A stretch of DNA of 64,000 bases from a bacterium. Its GTDB lineage: Bacteria > Myxococcota_A > UBA9160 > UBA4427. The position numbers and the translations under genes were made by a program. Below, one piece after another: positions 7,980 through 16,206 of this stretch (its first letter is position 1; every line of letters starts with the position of its first letter). The notes beneath the pieces are model-generated. The model searched no databases. It was given only the letters and a program-made list of their open reading frames with translations, and had not been told where the DNA came from. The stretch covers positions 84,727-148,726 of the forward strand of contig JANSYR010000016.1 of NCBI GenBank assembly GCA_024742285.1, in the 5' to 3' direction.

Positions 7980-8810
7980 ATGTTGATTCGGCTCTCGTTC
8001 TCACCTGCTCTCCGTAACTCGGCGGAGCGCACGCGTCGTCCCTTCGGCGCGGCGGCCCTCGTCGCCACGCTGGCCACCCTGACTTCGACACACGCCGCAG
8101 CGCTGACGGCCACCTTCGAGGATCTCGGCCTCGACCCGTCGCCGCCCGGCGAGTTCATCGATCCGCCGACCTCCGGCGGAAGCTTCGTCTCGGGCGGCGT
8201 GACCTTCCTCAACGATGGTGGCTTCGGCGGCTTCTCCGCCTCGACGACGTCGGACACGACGACCCCCGGCTTCACCAACCAGTACAGCAACATCACGGGG
8301 GAAGGCGCGGGGGGTTCCTCGGCCTTCGGAATCGCCTCTGCGTTCTCGCCCGTCGAGCTCGCGTTCTCGACGCCCCAGACGGTGCTGACTGCGGAGTTCA
8401 CCAACACCACCTACGCGGCGCTCTCGATGCTGAACGGCGACCAGTTCGCCAAGCAGTTCGGGGGACCGACCGGGGACGACGAGGACTTCTTCTTGCTCAC
8501 GATCGAAGGACTCGACGGAATCGGCGGCGTCACCGGCGCGGTGGACTTCTATCTCGCGGACTATCGCTTCGCCGACAACGCCCTCGACTACATCGTGGAC
8601 GAGTGGACGACCGTCAGCCTCGACGTGCTCGGCCAGGTCAATGGCCTGCGCTTCAGCCTGACCGGCAGCGACGTCGGGGGCTTCGGGCTGAACACGCCCG
8701 CCTACTTCGCGATCGACGATCTGGTCACGGTGCCCGAACCGGGGACCGCGCTGCTCCTCGGTCTCGGCCTGGCGGGACTCGCGGGCCGCTCGCGGCGAGC
8801 CCGCGCCTAG
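7980..8810 (+). CDS. DUF4465 domain PEP-CTERM protein, first gene of the riboswitch-controlled run
   Basis: A 276-residue secreted protein. After a signal peptide (hydrophobic segment ending near THAAA) comes a DUF4465 domain. Its recognisable blocks are [92 protein letters not shown]. It ends in [23 protein letters not shown], a PEP-CTERM signal. The ATG at 7980 has GAGGAG eight bases upstream; the open frame extends to 7734 without support. DUF4465 genes recur in cobalamin-riboswitch loci. I recall that the surface B12-binding proteins of Bacteroides called BtuH may be related, but I cannot verify that. A role in holding or passing cobalamin is inferred from the riboswitch and the BtuB neighbour. 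Confidence 0.88.
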   Translation: MLIRLSFSPALRNSAERTRRPFGAAALVATLATLTSTHAAALTATFEDLGLDPSPPGEFIDPPTSGGSFVSGGVTFLNDGGFGGFSASTTSDTTTPGFTNQYSNITGEGAGGSSAFGIASAFSPVELAFSTPQTVLTAEFTNTTYAALSMLNGDQFAKQFGGPTGDDEDFFLLTIEGLDGIGGVTGAVDFYLADYRFADNALDYIVDEWTTVSLDVLGQVNGLRFSLTGSDVGGFGLNTPAYFAIDDLVTVPEPGTALLLGLGLAGLAGRSRRARA

Positions 8811-8815
8811 CTCGG

Positions 8816-8874
8816 GCGGGGCTCCTACGGCTCGAGCCCGGTCGCCCGTCACGGCGACCGGGCGAAAGCCCCGC
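8816..8874 (+). terminator. Two-tier intercistronic stem-loop after the DUF4465 gene
   Basis: Starting six bases after the stop codon, GCGGGGCT (8816-8823) pairs perfectly with AGCCCCGC (8867-8874). The enclosed sequence contains an 11-bp perfect stem GCCCGGTCGCC/GGCGACCGGGC (8836-8846 with 8853-8863). No T-run follows, so it may be a partial terminator or an mRNA-stabilising structure that lowers expression of the downstream genes relative to DUF4465. Confidence 0.45.
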
Positions 8875-8923
8875 GAGCGGACGCGGGTCTCGTCGAGACG
8901 ATCCCCGTAACCGATCCCGGCTG

Positions 8924-8944
8924 GGACGTCCGGAAGCGACGTCC
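8924..8944 (+). promoter_or_regulatory. Hairpin abutting the ribosome site of the second PEP-CTERM gene
   Basis: GGACGTC (8924-8930) and GACGTCC (8938-8944) form a perfect 7-bp stem around CGGAAGC. The ribosome site AGAGGA starts at the very next base. The same arrangement occurs before the DUF4465 gene and the minus-strand PEP-CTERM gene, and two of the three loops contain GAAGC. Confidence 0.4.
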
Positions 8945-8959
8945 AGAGGAAACGAAACG

Positions 8960-9772
8960 ATGCTCGAAGGCTCCTTCCGGCGAGGACGCGCCGTCGGCGC
9001 GACTCTGCCGCTGCTCGCCCTGCTCGCCGCGCCGGCCGGCGCTGGCCCCTGGTCCGACCCGGGCCACCCCGACGACTCGATGGTTGCCTGGGCGACCGCG
9101 GTCGAGGCCCTCGACCGCGGACCGCAGGACATCAACACGCCCGGTAGCCCCCTTGCCACCGCCGGCGCCGGCGCCAACTCCGTCGGCCCCGCAACGGGTG
9201 ATCCGGGCGACACGGTCTCCCTCGGCGATGCCGGGACCATCACCCTGTCCTTCGATGAAGCCATCCACAACGGTCCCGGAGACGACTTCGCCGTCTTCGA
9301 GAACGGCTTCTTCGATCTCTTCGGTCTCTTTGCGGAATTCGCCTACGTCGAGGTCGCGAGCAACGGCATCGATTTCGCCGAGTTCGAGACCGATACGGTG
9401 AACACACTCCCGGTCGGAAGCTTCGACACGATCGACCCCACGGACTGGGTCGGCGTCGCCGGGCGGCATCCGGCGCGGACCGGGACGGGCTTCGATCTCG
9501 CCGACCTCGCCGGCGATCCCCTCGTACTCGCCGGCACCGTCGATCTGAACGACATCCGCTACGTGCGACTCACGGACGTGATCGGCGACGGCTCGACGAC
9601 GGTGACGAGCGGCGGCCCCCTCTACGACCCCTACGCGACGCCCTTTCCCTCGAGCGGCTTCGACCTCGATGCGGTCGGCGTGATCCACGCGCCGGAGCCC
9701 GGATTCGCCGGTCTCCTCGGCGCGGGCGCCTTCGCCCTCGGCGTCGCTTCCGGCCGCCGGAGCCGCCGTTAG
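8960..9772 (+). CDS. PEP-CTERM surface protein of the cobalamin locus (paralogue of 5883-6689)
   Basis: A 270-residue exported protein with the same block order as the minus-strand paralogue: [99 protein letters not shown]. The N-terminus is a signal peptide ending near APAGAGP. The C-terminus is a weaker PEP-CTERM signal (APEPGFAGL, hydrophobic helix, SGRRSRR). The ATG at 8960 follows AGAGGA; the open frame extends upstream to 8603 but there overlaps the DUF4465 gene. It sits eight bases before the TonB-dependent receptor gene, so co-transcription is nearly certain. A role in capturing cobalamin or a cobalamin-loaded partner at the surface is an inference. Confidence 0.87.
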   Translation: MLEGSFRRGRAVGATLPLLALLAAPAGAGPWSDPGHPDDSMVAWATAVEALDRGPQDINTPGSPLATAGAGANSVGPATGDPGDTVSLGDAGTITLSFDEAIHNGPGDDFAVFENGFFDLFGLFAEFAYVEVASNGIDFAEFETDTVNTLPVGSFDTIDPTDWVGVAGRHPARTGTGFDLADLAGDPLVLAGTVDLNDIRYVRLTDVIGDGSTTVTSGGPLYDPYATPFPSSGFDLDAVGVIHAPEPGFAGLLGAGAFALGVASGRRSRR

Positions 9773-9780
9773 GTCGGGCC

Positions 9781-11763
9781 ATGTGCGTGCGACGCCCGGA
9801 CCGGATCGCGATCGCTCTCCTCGCACTTCTCTGGACCGCGACGCCCGCCGCCCTCGCAGCGGAGCGCGCGATCGGACCGGAGAAGGATCCCGTCGAGGAG
9901 ATGATCGTCGTCGGGGAACAGCGGCCGGCACCGGACGTGCTGGCCGGCGCCACCACCAGCGTCCTCTCCGCCGACGCGGGCCTGCTCGAAGGCGCGCGCA
10001 TCGACGAGCTCCTGGCCGACGTGCCCGGCGTCCAGATCCGCAACTTCGGCGGCGCCGGAGAGCCCGTCGAGATCTCGATCCGCGGATCCCGGCCGCAGCA
10101 GGTCCCCGTCTTCCTGGACGGCGTCCGCGTCGAGTCGACGCTCACGAGCCGCACCGATCTCTCCGCCCTCTGTCTCGACGTCCTCGACGAGATCCAGGTC
10201 ACGCGAGGCGCGGGCGCGGCGCGCGCCGGGAGCGGCGCGATCGGCGGGGTGGTGAATCTCGTCTCGCGACCGGCGCAGAAAGAGCCCGAGACGAAGCTCC
10301 GCTTCTCCGGCGGTCACTTCGAGACCTACGAGGGCAGCCTCCGCCACGCCCGCCGGATCGGCGACTGGGGCCTCTCTCTCGCCTACTGCGGGTTCGGAAC
10401 CGAAGGCGACTTCGAGTACCAGCGTGCGTCGACGTCGACCGGCGGCGGCTCCAATCCGGTCGAGCGGCGCGTGAACAACGATGCCGAGCGACACACGGGA
10501 CTCGTGCGCGCCGAGCGCCAGTTCGGCCGCTTCGAGCTGGGCCTGACGCAGCTGACGACGCACCTGGAACGGGGCACGCCCGGCCAGGAGCTCAACCAGC
10601 GGCTCGAAGCCCGCGACGAGATCCTGACGCTCCTCTCGATCGCGCGGCTCGAGACGTCGCTCGAAGGCATGCCCGAAGGTCAGGCGGAGCTCCTCGTCGC
10701 CCACCAGCACCAACGCGACGACTTCGAGGACCCCGTCCCCCAGTTCGGCTTCGACGGTCTCGACGTCGAGACGACCAGTGATTCGCTGACCCCCCGGCTG
10801 ACGGTCTCCGGCGCCTTCGACGCCCTCGGCGCGGATCTCGACGCGAGCGTGCTCTTCGAGGGCCGCTTCGACACGCGGGCGAGCAATGAGGCGAATCGTC
10901 GCTCTCGCGCCGGCGGCGCCGTCCGCGTGGAAGCCACGGCCCACTGGTTCGCGGATCGCCTCCGCGTCTCCCCCTCCGTCCGCGTCGAACGCTTCGAGGA
11001 TCTCGACACGGAGTGGATCCCGGGACTCTTCGTCGAGGCCGAGGCGACGGATTGGCTGCTGCTGAAAGGCTCGGCGAGTCGCAGCTACCGGGCGCCCTCG
11101 TTCGGAGAGCTCTTCCTGCCCGACAAGGGCTTCGAGCGCGGCAACGAGAACCTCGACGCCGAGTCCGCCTGGAATTTCGAGATCGGCGGCGTGCTCACCA
11201 GTCCCTTCGCCTCGCCGCTCCTCGACTTCGAGATCGAGGGGACGTACTTCGCCGGCGAGATCGACGACTCGATCGTGTTCACGCGAATCAGCCCCTTCAC
11301 GAGCTCCTTCGTGAATACGGGCCGCGCGGAGACGCGGGGTCACGAGCTCTCGGTTCGCTGGCGACCGCACGAATGGATCCGCGTGACTGCCGCCCGGACC
11401 GTGACGGACTCGAAGGACAAGGGTTCGGGTACCCAGCTGCCCGGGATCGCACGCTCCCAGATCGACGCCCGCCTGGAGCTCGGCCCCCGCGACCGGTTCA
11501 AGCTGCTGGGCGAGCTCCAGTACACGGGCGACATCAACACCTCGCCGGGCGGCCTCGCGAAGCTCGACTCCCGCGTGCTCTACGATGCGAGCGCCAGCGT
11601 CGATCTCGCCCGGATCGAGGCGATTCCGCTGCCCGAGCGGCTGCGCTCGCTCTGGCTCGTCGTCCGCGGTCGGAACCTCGGCAACGTCGCCACCCGCGAT
11701 GCCGCGTTCTTCCCTCGTCCGGGCCGAAACGTGACGATCTCCATCGAAGGAGTGCTCCGATGA
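9781..11763 (+). CDS. btuB: BtuB-like TonB-dependent outer-membrane receptor
   Basis: A 660-residue outer-membrane gated transporter, predicted to import cobalamin using TonB energy. A signal peptide (to about residue 26) is followed by a TonB-box-like EEMIVVGE near residue 40. Then comes a plug domain (GARIDELLADVPGVQIRNFG, ISIRGSRPQQVPVFLDGVRV, ITRGAGAARAG-type segment, GGVVNLVSRPA), and a beta-barrel of alternating strands ending in PGRNVTISIEGVLR. Length is slightly above E. coli BtuB. The specificity assignment rests on the cobalamin riboswitch upstream and BtuB-like plug sequences. Its stop overlaps the start of the next gene as ATGA, coupling translation with the propeller-like lipoprotein. 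No btuC, btuD or btuF is in the window. Confidence 0.88.
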   Translation: MCVRRPDRIAIALLALLWTATPAALAAERAIGPEKDPVEEMIVVGEQRPAPDVLAGATTSVLSADAGLLEGARIDELLADVPGVQIRNFGGAGEPVEISIRGSRPQQVPVFLDGVRVESTLTSRTDLSALCLDVLDEIQVTRGAGAARAGSGAIGGVVNLVSRPAQKEPETKLRFSGGHFETYEGSLRHARRIGDWGLSLAYCGFGTEGDFEYQRASTSTGGGSNPVERRVNNDAERHTGLVRAERQFGRFELGLTQLTTHLERGTPGQELNQRLEARDEILTLLSIARLETSLEGMPEGQAELLVAHQHQRDDFEDPVPQFGFDGLDVETTSDSLTPRLTVSGAFDALGADLDASVLFEGRFDTRASNEANRRSRAGGAVRVEATAHWFADRLRVSPSVRVERFEDLDTEWIPGLFVEAEATDWLLLKGSASRSYRAPSFGELFLPDKGFERGNENLDAESAWNFEIGGVLTSPFASPLLDFEIEGTYFAGEIDDSIVFTRISPFTSSFVNTGRAETRGHELSVRWRPHEWIRVTAARTVTDSKDKGSGTQLPGIARSQIDARLELGPRDRFKLLGELQYTGDINTSPGGLAKLDSRVLYDASASVDLARIEAIPLPERLRSLWLVVRGRNLGNVATRDAAFFPRPGRNVTISIEGVLR

Positions 11764-13382
11764 GCCGAGGACACCGCCTCGCCGCCCTGCTCGTCTGGAT
11801 CGGCCTCTGCGGCTGTCCCGCCGGAGATGGCACCGACGGACCCACGCCCATCGTTCGCATCTCTTCCACGCCCGACTGCCGGGTGATCGGGGGTGGCTTT
11901 CCCTCGGGCTTCGCGGCCCTGCCGGGCACCCTCGATCAGGCCGCCGTCGTGAAATTCGGAATTGGAGAGCTGGCCGTGATCGGCCTCGACCTCGACGGCG
12001 AGCCGCCGACGCCGCTGGTCGCGACGGCGCCGGCGTTGCCGGAGGTCGCCGGGCGCTGCCGCACGGGCCTGTTCGTCGACAGTGACAGCAACGGCATCGC
12101 CGACCGGGACGACAACGACTTGCTCGGACTCCGAAACGGATTCCCGTGCGGCCTCGATCCACAGCCGGGCAACATCGAAGCGCTGGCTTCGGACCTCGTC
12201 GCCGTCACCACGTCGGGCTACGAGCAGATCCTCTTCTTCGACCCGCGCGATGGAGAGCTCCGGGCCGTGCAACTCGATCCTCCCCCGGCCGGCCCGGGCT
12301 TCGATCCGGCCGACTGGCGCCTCTGGCCCGCAGCGGGCGTACGCCCCTTCCAGACCGGCCTCTCGACCTGGGTCTGCGTCTACGGAGCGGGAATCCTCGA
12401 CTCCGACGGCGATCCCGTCGGCGCCGATCCCCTCTGCGACCCCGGGCGGGACGGATTCCTCACTTCGTTCACGTCGGACGTCCTCCGTTCGAACGGCCGA
12501 CTCTTCGTCGCGACCTCGAACCTGCTCCCGATTCGCGGGAGCCGATTCGCACCCGGCACCGTCCTCGCCTTCGACTTCGACGAGAGCGTCTCTCCGCCAC
12601 GGGCCGCGCCCGTCGCGGCCGACGCCGTCCGACCGACCACCGGGTACAATCCGACCTCGCTCGCCGCGTACACCACGCCGTCCGGACGCGAGCTCGTCCT
12701 GGTCGGGGTGACCGGCGCCTTGACCCGCGACGGCGACCTCGTGACGCCATCGGCGATCGACGTGCTCGACGCGACGAGCCTCGACCTGATCGCGACGATT
12801 CCGCTCGGCTTCGCCGGCCTGGGGTTCGACGGGTTCGCGATCGACGCGACGAACCGGATCGCGGTGATCGGTGCGGTGGCGAACCGTGCGCTCTACGCAA
12901 TCGACCTCGCGGCACTCGACGACCCGAGCCTCGGACTCGGGCCGGAGACCCTGCCGATCGTGCTCGACGGCATGACCCCGGGCTTTCCGGACGCGCGCGT
13001 CTACGACGCCGCGCGTCCATTCGAGCTCCCGAAGCGAGCCGACGGTCCGCTCGACAGCGTCTGCGTCGCGCAGACGTCCGCCGCGATCCGGGACGACAAC
13101 GGCTTCGTCGCCGCCACGGAATACTGCGACGGGACGATCACGCGCATCGATCTGTCGCTGCCGCTCGCGCGCACGACACCCCTCGATCCCGATACGACGC
13201 TCCGCGTCGATACGATCTTCGAGGCGCTGGCCCCCGGCGACGCGGTCTTCGAGCCGCGGTTCCCGGGCGATGTCCTCATTCGCCCCGGAACGCCCGGGAT
13301 CGACTACGACGGTCCCGACGTCCACTTCACGTTCGGCGACCCGGAAGGCGGGGTCTGCGGCCTCCGGATCGACGCGATCTGA
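11760..13382 (+). CDS. Propeller-like surface lipoprotein coupled to the BtuB-like receptor (BtuG-like by position)
   Basis: A 540-residue predicted lipoprotein. The short signal peptide has a lipobox LCGC with Cys19. The mature part has repeated beta segments of the kind seen in propellers (for example YEQILFFDPRDGELRAVQL, GRLFVATSNLLPI, RELVLVGVTGAL, SAIDVLDATSLDLIATIPL, NRIAVIGAVANRALYAIDL, NGFVAATEYCDGTITRIDL). It also has an Asp-rich loop DSDSNGIADRDDND that could bind calcium. It starts at the ATG inside the ATGA overlap with the receptor gene. In Bacteroides the lipoprotein BtuG, also a beta-propeller, caps BtuB and binds B12 tightly. The position, lipid anchor and apparent fold here are analogous, but sequence homology to BtuG is not established. 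Ends 12 bases before the convergent methyltransferase gene. Confidence 0.8.
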   Translation: MSRGHRLAALLVWIGLCGCPAGDGTDGPTPIVRISSTPDCRVIGGGFPSGFAALPGTLDQAAVVKFGIGELAVIGLDLDGEPPTPLVATAPALPEVAGRCRTGLFVDSDSNGIADRDDNDLLGLRNGFPCGLDPQPGNIEALASDLVAVTTSGYEQILFFDPRDGELRAVQLDPPPAGPGFDPADWRLWPAAGVRPFQTGLSTWVCVYGAGILDSDGDPVGADPLCDPGRDGFLTSFTSDVLRSNGRLFVATSNLLPIRGSRFAPGTVLAFDFDESVSPPRAAPVAADAVRPTTGYNPTSLAAYTTPSGRELVLVGVTGALTRDGDLVTPSAIDVLDATSLDLIATIPLGFAGLGFDGFAIDATNRIAVIGAVANRALYAIDLAALDDPSLGLGPETLPIVLDGMTPGFPDARVYDAARPFELPKRADGPLDSVCVAQTSAAIRDDNGFVAATEYCDGTITRIDLSLPLARTTPLDPDTTLRVDTIFEALAPGDAVFEPRFPGDVLIRPGTPGIDYDGPDVHFTFGDPEGGVCGLRIDAI

Positions 13383-13394
13383 GCGGGCGACCGC

Positions 13395-14192
13395 CTAGCG
13401 CGCGTCGCCCCCCGTGAGCCCAGCGGCGTGATAGGACACGAGCCCGGCGGCGACGGCGACGTTCAGGGATTCGAGCGGCCCGGCCATCGGGATCGAGAGC
13501 CGCTCGTCGAGCATCCCGGCGGTCGCCTCCGACAGCCCCTGCGACTCGCTGCCGAGCACGAAGACGGCGCGATGGGCAGGCTCGACTTCGAAGAGGCTGC
13601 GGGTGCCGCCCGCATCGAGTCCGTACAGCGAGAAGCCCCCGGCCTGAAGCGCGGCGAGCCCGTCGACCAGCGACGCGCAGCGCAGGACCGGACACGCGAA
13701 GACCGAACCCGCCGCGGCCCGCACGACGAGACCGTTCACCCAGGGCTGCCCCACCGTCGGCCAGAGCAGGCCGTCGAGCCCCGCTCCGACCACGGAGCGC
13801 ACGACCATCCCCACGTTCTGGGAGTTGGTCACGCCGTCGAGGGCGAGCAGTCGCAGGGGACGGCGGGCGCTGCGCCCGGTCGCTGCGGCGAGGAAGGCGT
13901 CGACCTCGGTCACTTCGAGCAGGCGGACGCGCGCGGCGATCCCCTGATCGTGGCGCGCCGCGTGGGTCCAGCGGGAGAGCTCGTCGCGAGACGTCTCCTC
14001 GAGCGGCACGTCCTCCGCGCGACAGGCCGACTGGAGGGCCTTGCGATCCTGGGGCGAGGTGCCCTTCGCGAATCGGACGAGCGAGACCTCGACGTGCTCG
14101 CTCGCGAGCGCGTCGAGGACGGGGTGGCGACCGAAGACCACGATCTCGGTCGCACCGCGATGGGGATCCCGGCTGGCCATGGGCCCAAGCAT
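13395..14192 (-). CDS. TrmH/SpoU family RNA 2'-O-ribose methyltransferase (RlmB-like)
   Basis: A 265-residue SAM-dependent enzyme of the knotted SPOUT class. An N-terminal substrate-binding domain (VVFGRHPVLDAL, as in RlmB) precedes the catalytic domain. That domain carries motif 1 NSQNVGMVVRS (catalytic Asn and Arg region), motif 2 VLGSESQGLS, and motif 3 IPMAGPLESLNVAVAAGL. RlmB methylates G2251 of 23S rRNA, but TrmH-type tRNA substrates cannot be excluded. Two ATG codons (14192 and 14180) are possible starts. It converges with the B12-locus lipoprotein gene. Confidence 0.9.
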   Translation of the reverse strand: MLGPMASRDPHRGATEIVVFGRHPVLDALASEHVEVSLVRFAKGTSPQDRKALQSACRAEDVPLEETSRDELSRWTHAARHDQGIAARVRLLEVTEVDAFLAAATGRSARRPLRLLALDGVTNSQNVGMVVRSVVGAGLDGLLWPTVGQPWVNGLVVRAAAGSVFACPVLRCASLVDGLAALQAGGFSLYGLDAGGTRSLFEVEPAHRAVFVLGSESQGLSEATAGMLDERLSIPMAGPLESLNVAVAAGLVSYHAAGLTGGDAR

Positions 14193-14269
14193 CCCCGATC
14201 CCCGGGCGCGCGGCGAGGCTCGGTCGTCACCGGCGGATGCGTTTCGGATGCGGGCGGCGCGACGCCGTG

Positions 14270-15058
14270 TCAGACGCGCCAGACGAAGCGCAGCCGTCCG
14301 TCGAAGCGCTTGTTGTTCATGCGCAGGCAGACGACGTCGTTCAGGATCGGCGGAAAGCCGGGCTCCGCGCCGAGGACCTGCTTCAAGAGCTCCGCCAGAT
14401 CGCGCGTCAGCTCACAGAGCGGGCGGCGTTCGTCGGGGACCTCGTCGTCGTCCCAGAGCACGAGGGCGAGGTCGAAGACCGGCGCCGGTCCGAGCAATCC
14501 GCGATAGACATCCCGGTCGAGCAGGTCGAAGCGGCGCGGCCCGACCAGCTCGATCAGGCTCGAGAGGGCGCGCATCAGGAGCGGGTAGCCGCTCTCCCCC
14601 TCGCTGCGCTGGGCAAAGCCGAGGACCGGGAAGGGACGCGACTCGCAGGTGACCGCAGCGTAGTCGATCGTTCCGTCCTGCCGCGCGTCTCCCCGATCGC
14701 TCGGATCGGGTCCGGTCCCGCCCTCGGCGACGTCCTCGAAGTCGAGCTCGGTGGCCAGACACGTGAACGAACAGCCATCCCCCTGGACGAAGAGCTCCCG
14801 AGACGGATAGAAGAAGGCGCTCCGGTCCGCCCCGTTGCCGGAGACGACGCGGAGATCCGCCCGGTTCTCCTTGGCCTCACGGACCTCGGCGACGCTCTGG
14901 AGGACCTCGTCGACGAGGAGCGCCGGGTTCTGGAGCAGATCGACGCACTCGACCATCTGCGATTCGAGGGACAGGGCACGAGTCCGCTCTTCGAACGCTC
15001 GGAGTGCGATCGGCGGCGGCGCTTGGCCGGTACCTGCTTCCTGTCGATCTGCGCCCAT
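14270..15058 (-). CDS. Protein of unknown function, 262 residues
   Basis: I do not recognise this protein. It has no signal peptide or membrane segment and looks cytoplasmic and acidic. Visible stretches include VECVDLLQNPALLVDEVLQ, ADRSAFFYPSRELFVQGDG, TIDYAAVTCESRPFPVLGF and a C-terminal FDLALVLWDDDEVPDERR followed by LRMNNKRFDGRLRFVWRV. Codon usage matches its neighbours and third positions are strongly G/C, supporting a real gene. The ATG at 15058 is the only convincing start. It lies between the methyltransferase and the LLM oxidoreductase genes on the same strand. Confidence 0.7.
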   Translation of the reverse strand: MGADRQEAGTGQAPPPIALRAFEERTRALSLESQMVECVDLLQNPALLVDEVLQSVAEVREAKENRADLRVVSGNGADRSAFFYPSRELFVQGDGCSFTCLATELDFEDVAEGGTGPDPSDRGDARQDGTIDYAAVTCESRPFPVLGFAQRSEGESGYPLLMRALSSLIELVGPRRFDLLDRDVYRGLLGPAPVFDLALVLWDDDEVPDERRPLCELTRDLAELLKQVLGAEPGFPPILNDVVCLRMNNKRFDGRLRFVWRV

Positions 15059-15246
15059 ACGCGGGGCCTCGAGTCCGGTGGCGGAGGGTCCGACTGTTCA
15101 TCGGCCACCCCCCGCGCGGGGCTGAGCCCTCGGCGCGTCAGATCTTCGGGAAAGGCTCGTCCGGCAGAGCCGGCGCAATCGAGACGCGAGCCATGTGCAA
15201 CGTCGATCGTCCGAAGCCGTCCGGCACCGCCTCGAAGCGAGAACGC

Positions 15247-16206
15247 CTAACGCGGCGCGAGGTCGCGCATCGCCTGACGCTGGTCATCGGCGTAGAGGAT
15301 CGCCAGGGCGGGGGTCGTCACGCCGGCTTCGCGGTAGCGCTCGATGTGCTCGCGGCACTCCTCGGGCGAACCGTGGATCACGAGGTCGTCGACGATCTCG
15401 TCCGGGATCGCTTCGAGGGCCGCCTTCCGGTCCCCCGCCTTCCACGCGTCCCACATGCCCTTCAGCTGGTCGCCCCGCCCGAGCCACTCGTGGAACGCCG
15501 CGTAGACCGGCACGTTCAGGTAGGCCGCGGCGCCCCGGCGCGCGATCGCGCGGGCCTTCTCGCGGTCCGCCGTCGGGATCACGAAGAGCCGCGCCACGAT
15601 CTCCTTGTCCGGTCCGCCTTCGTGAACGTAGGGCGCGACCGTCTTCACGTCCTCGGCCGACAGCCAGTTCAGGATCGCGCCGTCACCGACCTTGCCGGCG
15701 AGCCGGAGCATCCCCTGGCGCAGCGCCGCGATCAGGATCGGCGGCTGCGGATCCGGCGGCGGCATCTGGAGCCGGAAGCCCTTCACGTCGAAGGAGTCGA
15801 AGGTCTCGGTCACCTTCTCGCCCGCGAGCGCCTGGCGCATGAAGTTCACGGTGTCGCGCGTCCGCTTGTAGGGCTCTTCGAAGGGGATGCCGTTCCAGTT
15901 CTCGACGATCACGTTCGAGGAGGTTCCGATTCCCATCACGAAGCGACCGGGCGCCGCCTCGGCGAGGCTGGCCGCGCTCTGGGCGAGGAGCGCCGGGCCG
16001 CGGGTGAAGGCGGGGATGATCGCGATTCCGAGACGCATCTCCGGCGCCCAGGCCGCGGCGAGGGCAAGCGGCGTGAAGCCGTCGTGCCCGCCCGCCTCCG
16101 AGGACCACAGGTCGGTGTAGCCGAGGTCGGCCAGCTCGAGGATCCAGTCGCGATGCTCGTGGAGGGGAACACCGCCGATCGGGAGAGACATGCCGAAACG
16201 CTTCAT
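15247..16206 (-). CDS. LLM-class flavin- or F420-dependent oxidoreductase
   Basis: A 319-residue TIM-barrel enzyme of the luciferase-like superfamily. Typical features are the N-terminal SLPIGG strand, LELADLGYTDLWSSEAGGHDGFTPL (substrate/cofactor loop), GIAIIPAFTRGPALLAQSAASL and GRFVMGIGTSSNVIVENWNG. The C-terminal AILYADD region follows. These resemble F420-dependent oxidoreductases of the Rv3093c type more than FMN bacterial luciferases, but cofactor choice is inferred. The ATG shares its A with the TGA stop of glnS (TGATG), so translation is coupled. A very long open frame continues upstream through glnS in another phase and is spurious. Confidence 0.88.
   Translation of the reverse strand: MKRFGMSLPIGGVPLHEHRDWILELADLGYTDLWSSEAGGHDGFTPLALAAAWAPEMRLGIAIIPAFTRGPALLAQSAASLAEAAPGRFVMGIGTSSNVIVENWNGIPFEEPYKRTRDTVNFMRQALAGEKVTETFDSFDVKGFRLQMPPPDPQPPILIAALRQGMLRLAGKVGDGAILNWLSAEDVKTVAPYVHEGGPDKEIVARLFVIPTADREKARAIARRGAAAYLNVPVYAAFHEWLGRGDQLKGMWDAWKAGDRKAALEAIPDEIVDDLVIHGSPEECREHIERYREAGVTTPALAILYADDQRQAMRDLAPR

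Noticed and set aside
8816..8960. A third cobalamin riboswitch before the second PEP-CTERM gene
   Set aside because: A GTAACC segment and several stems are present, but the B12 box and the ordered core of the aptamer are missing.
9769..12162. A 797-codon minus-strand frame opposite the BtuB-like receptor
   Set aside because: Antisense to a well supported TonB-dependent receptor gene; composition typical of shadow frames.
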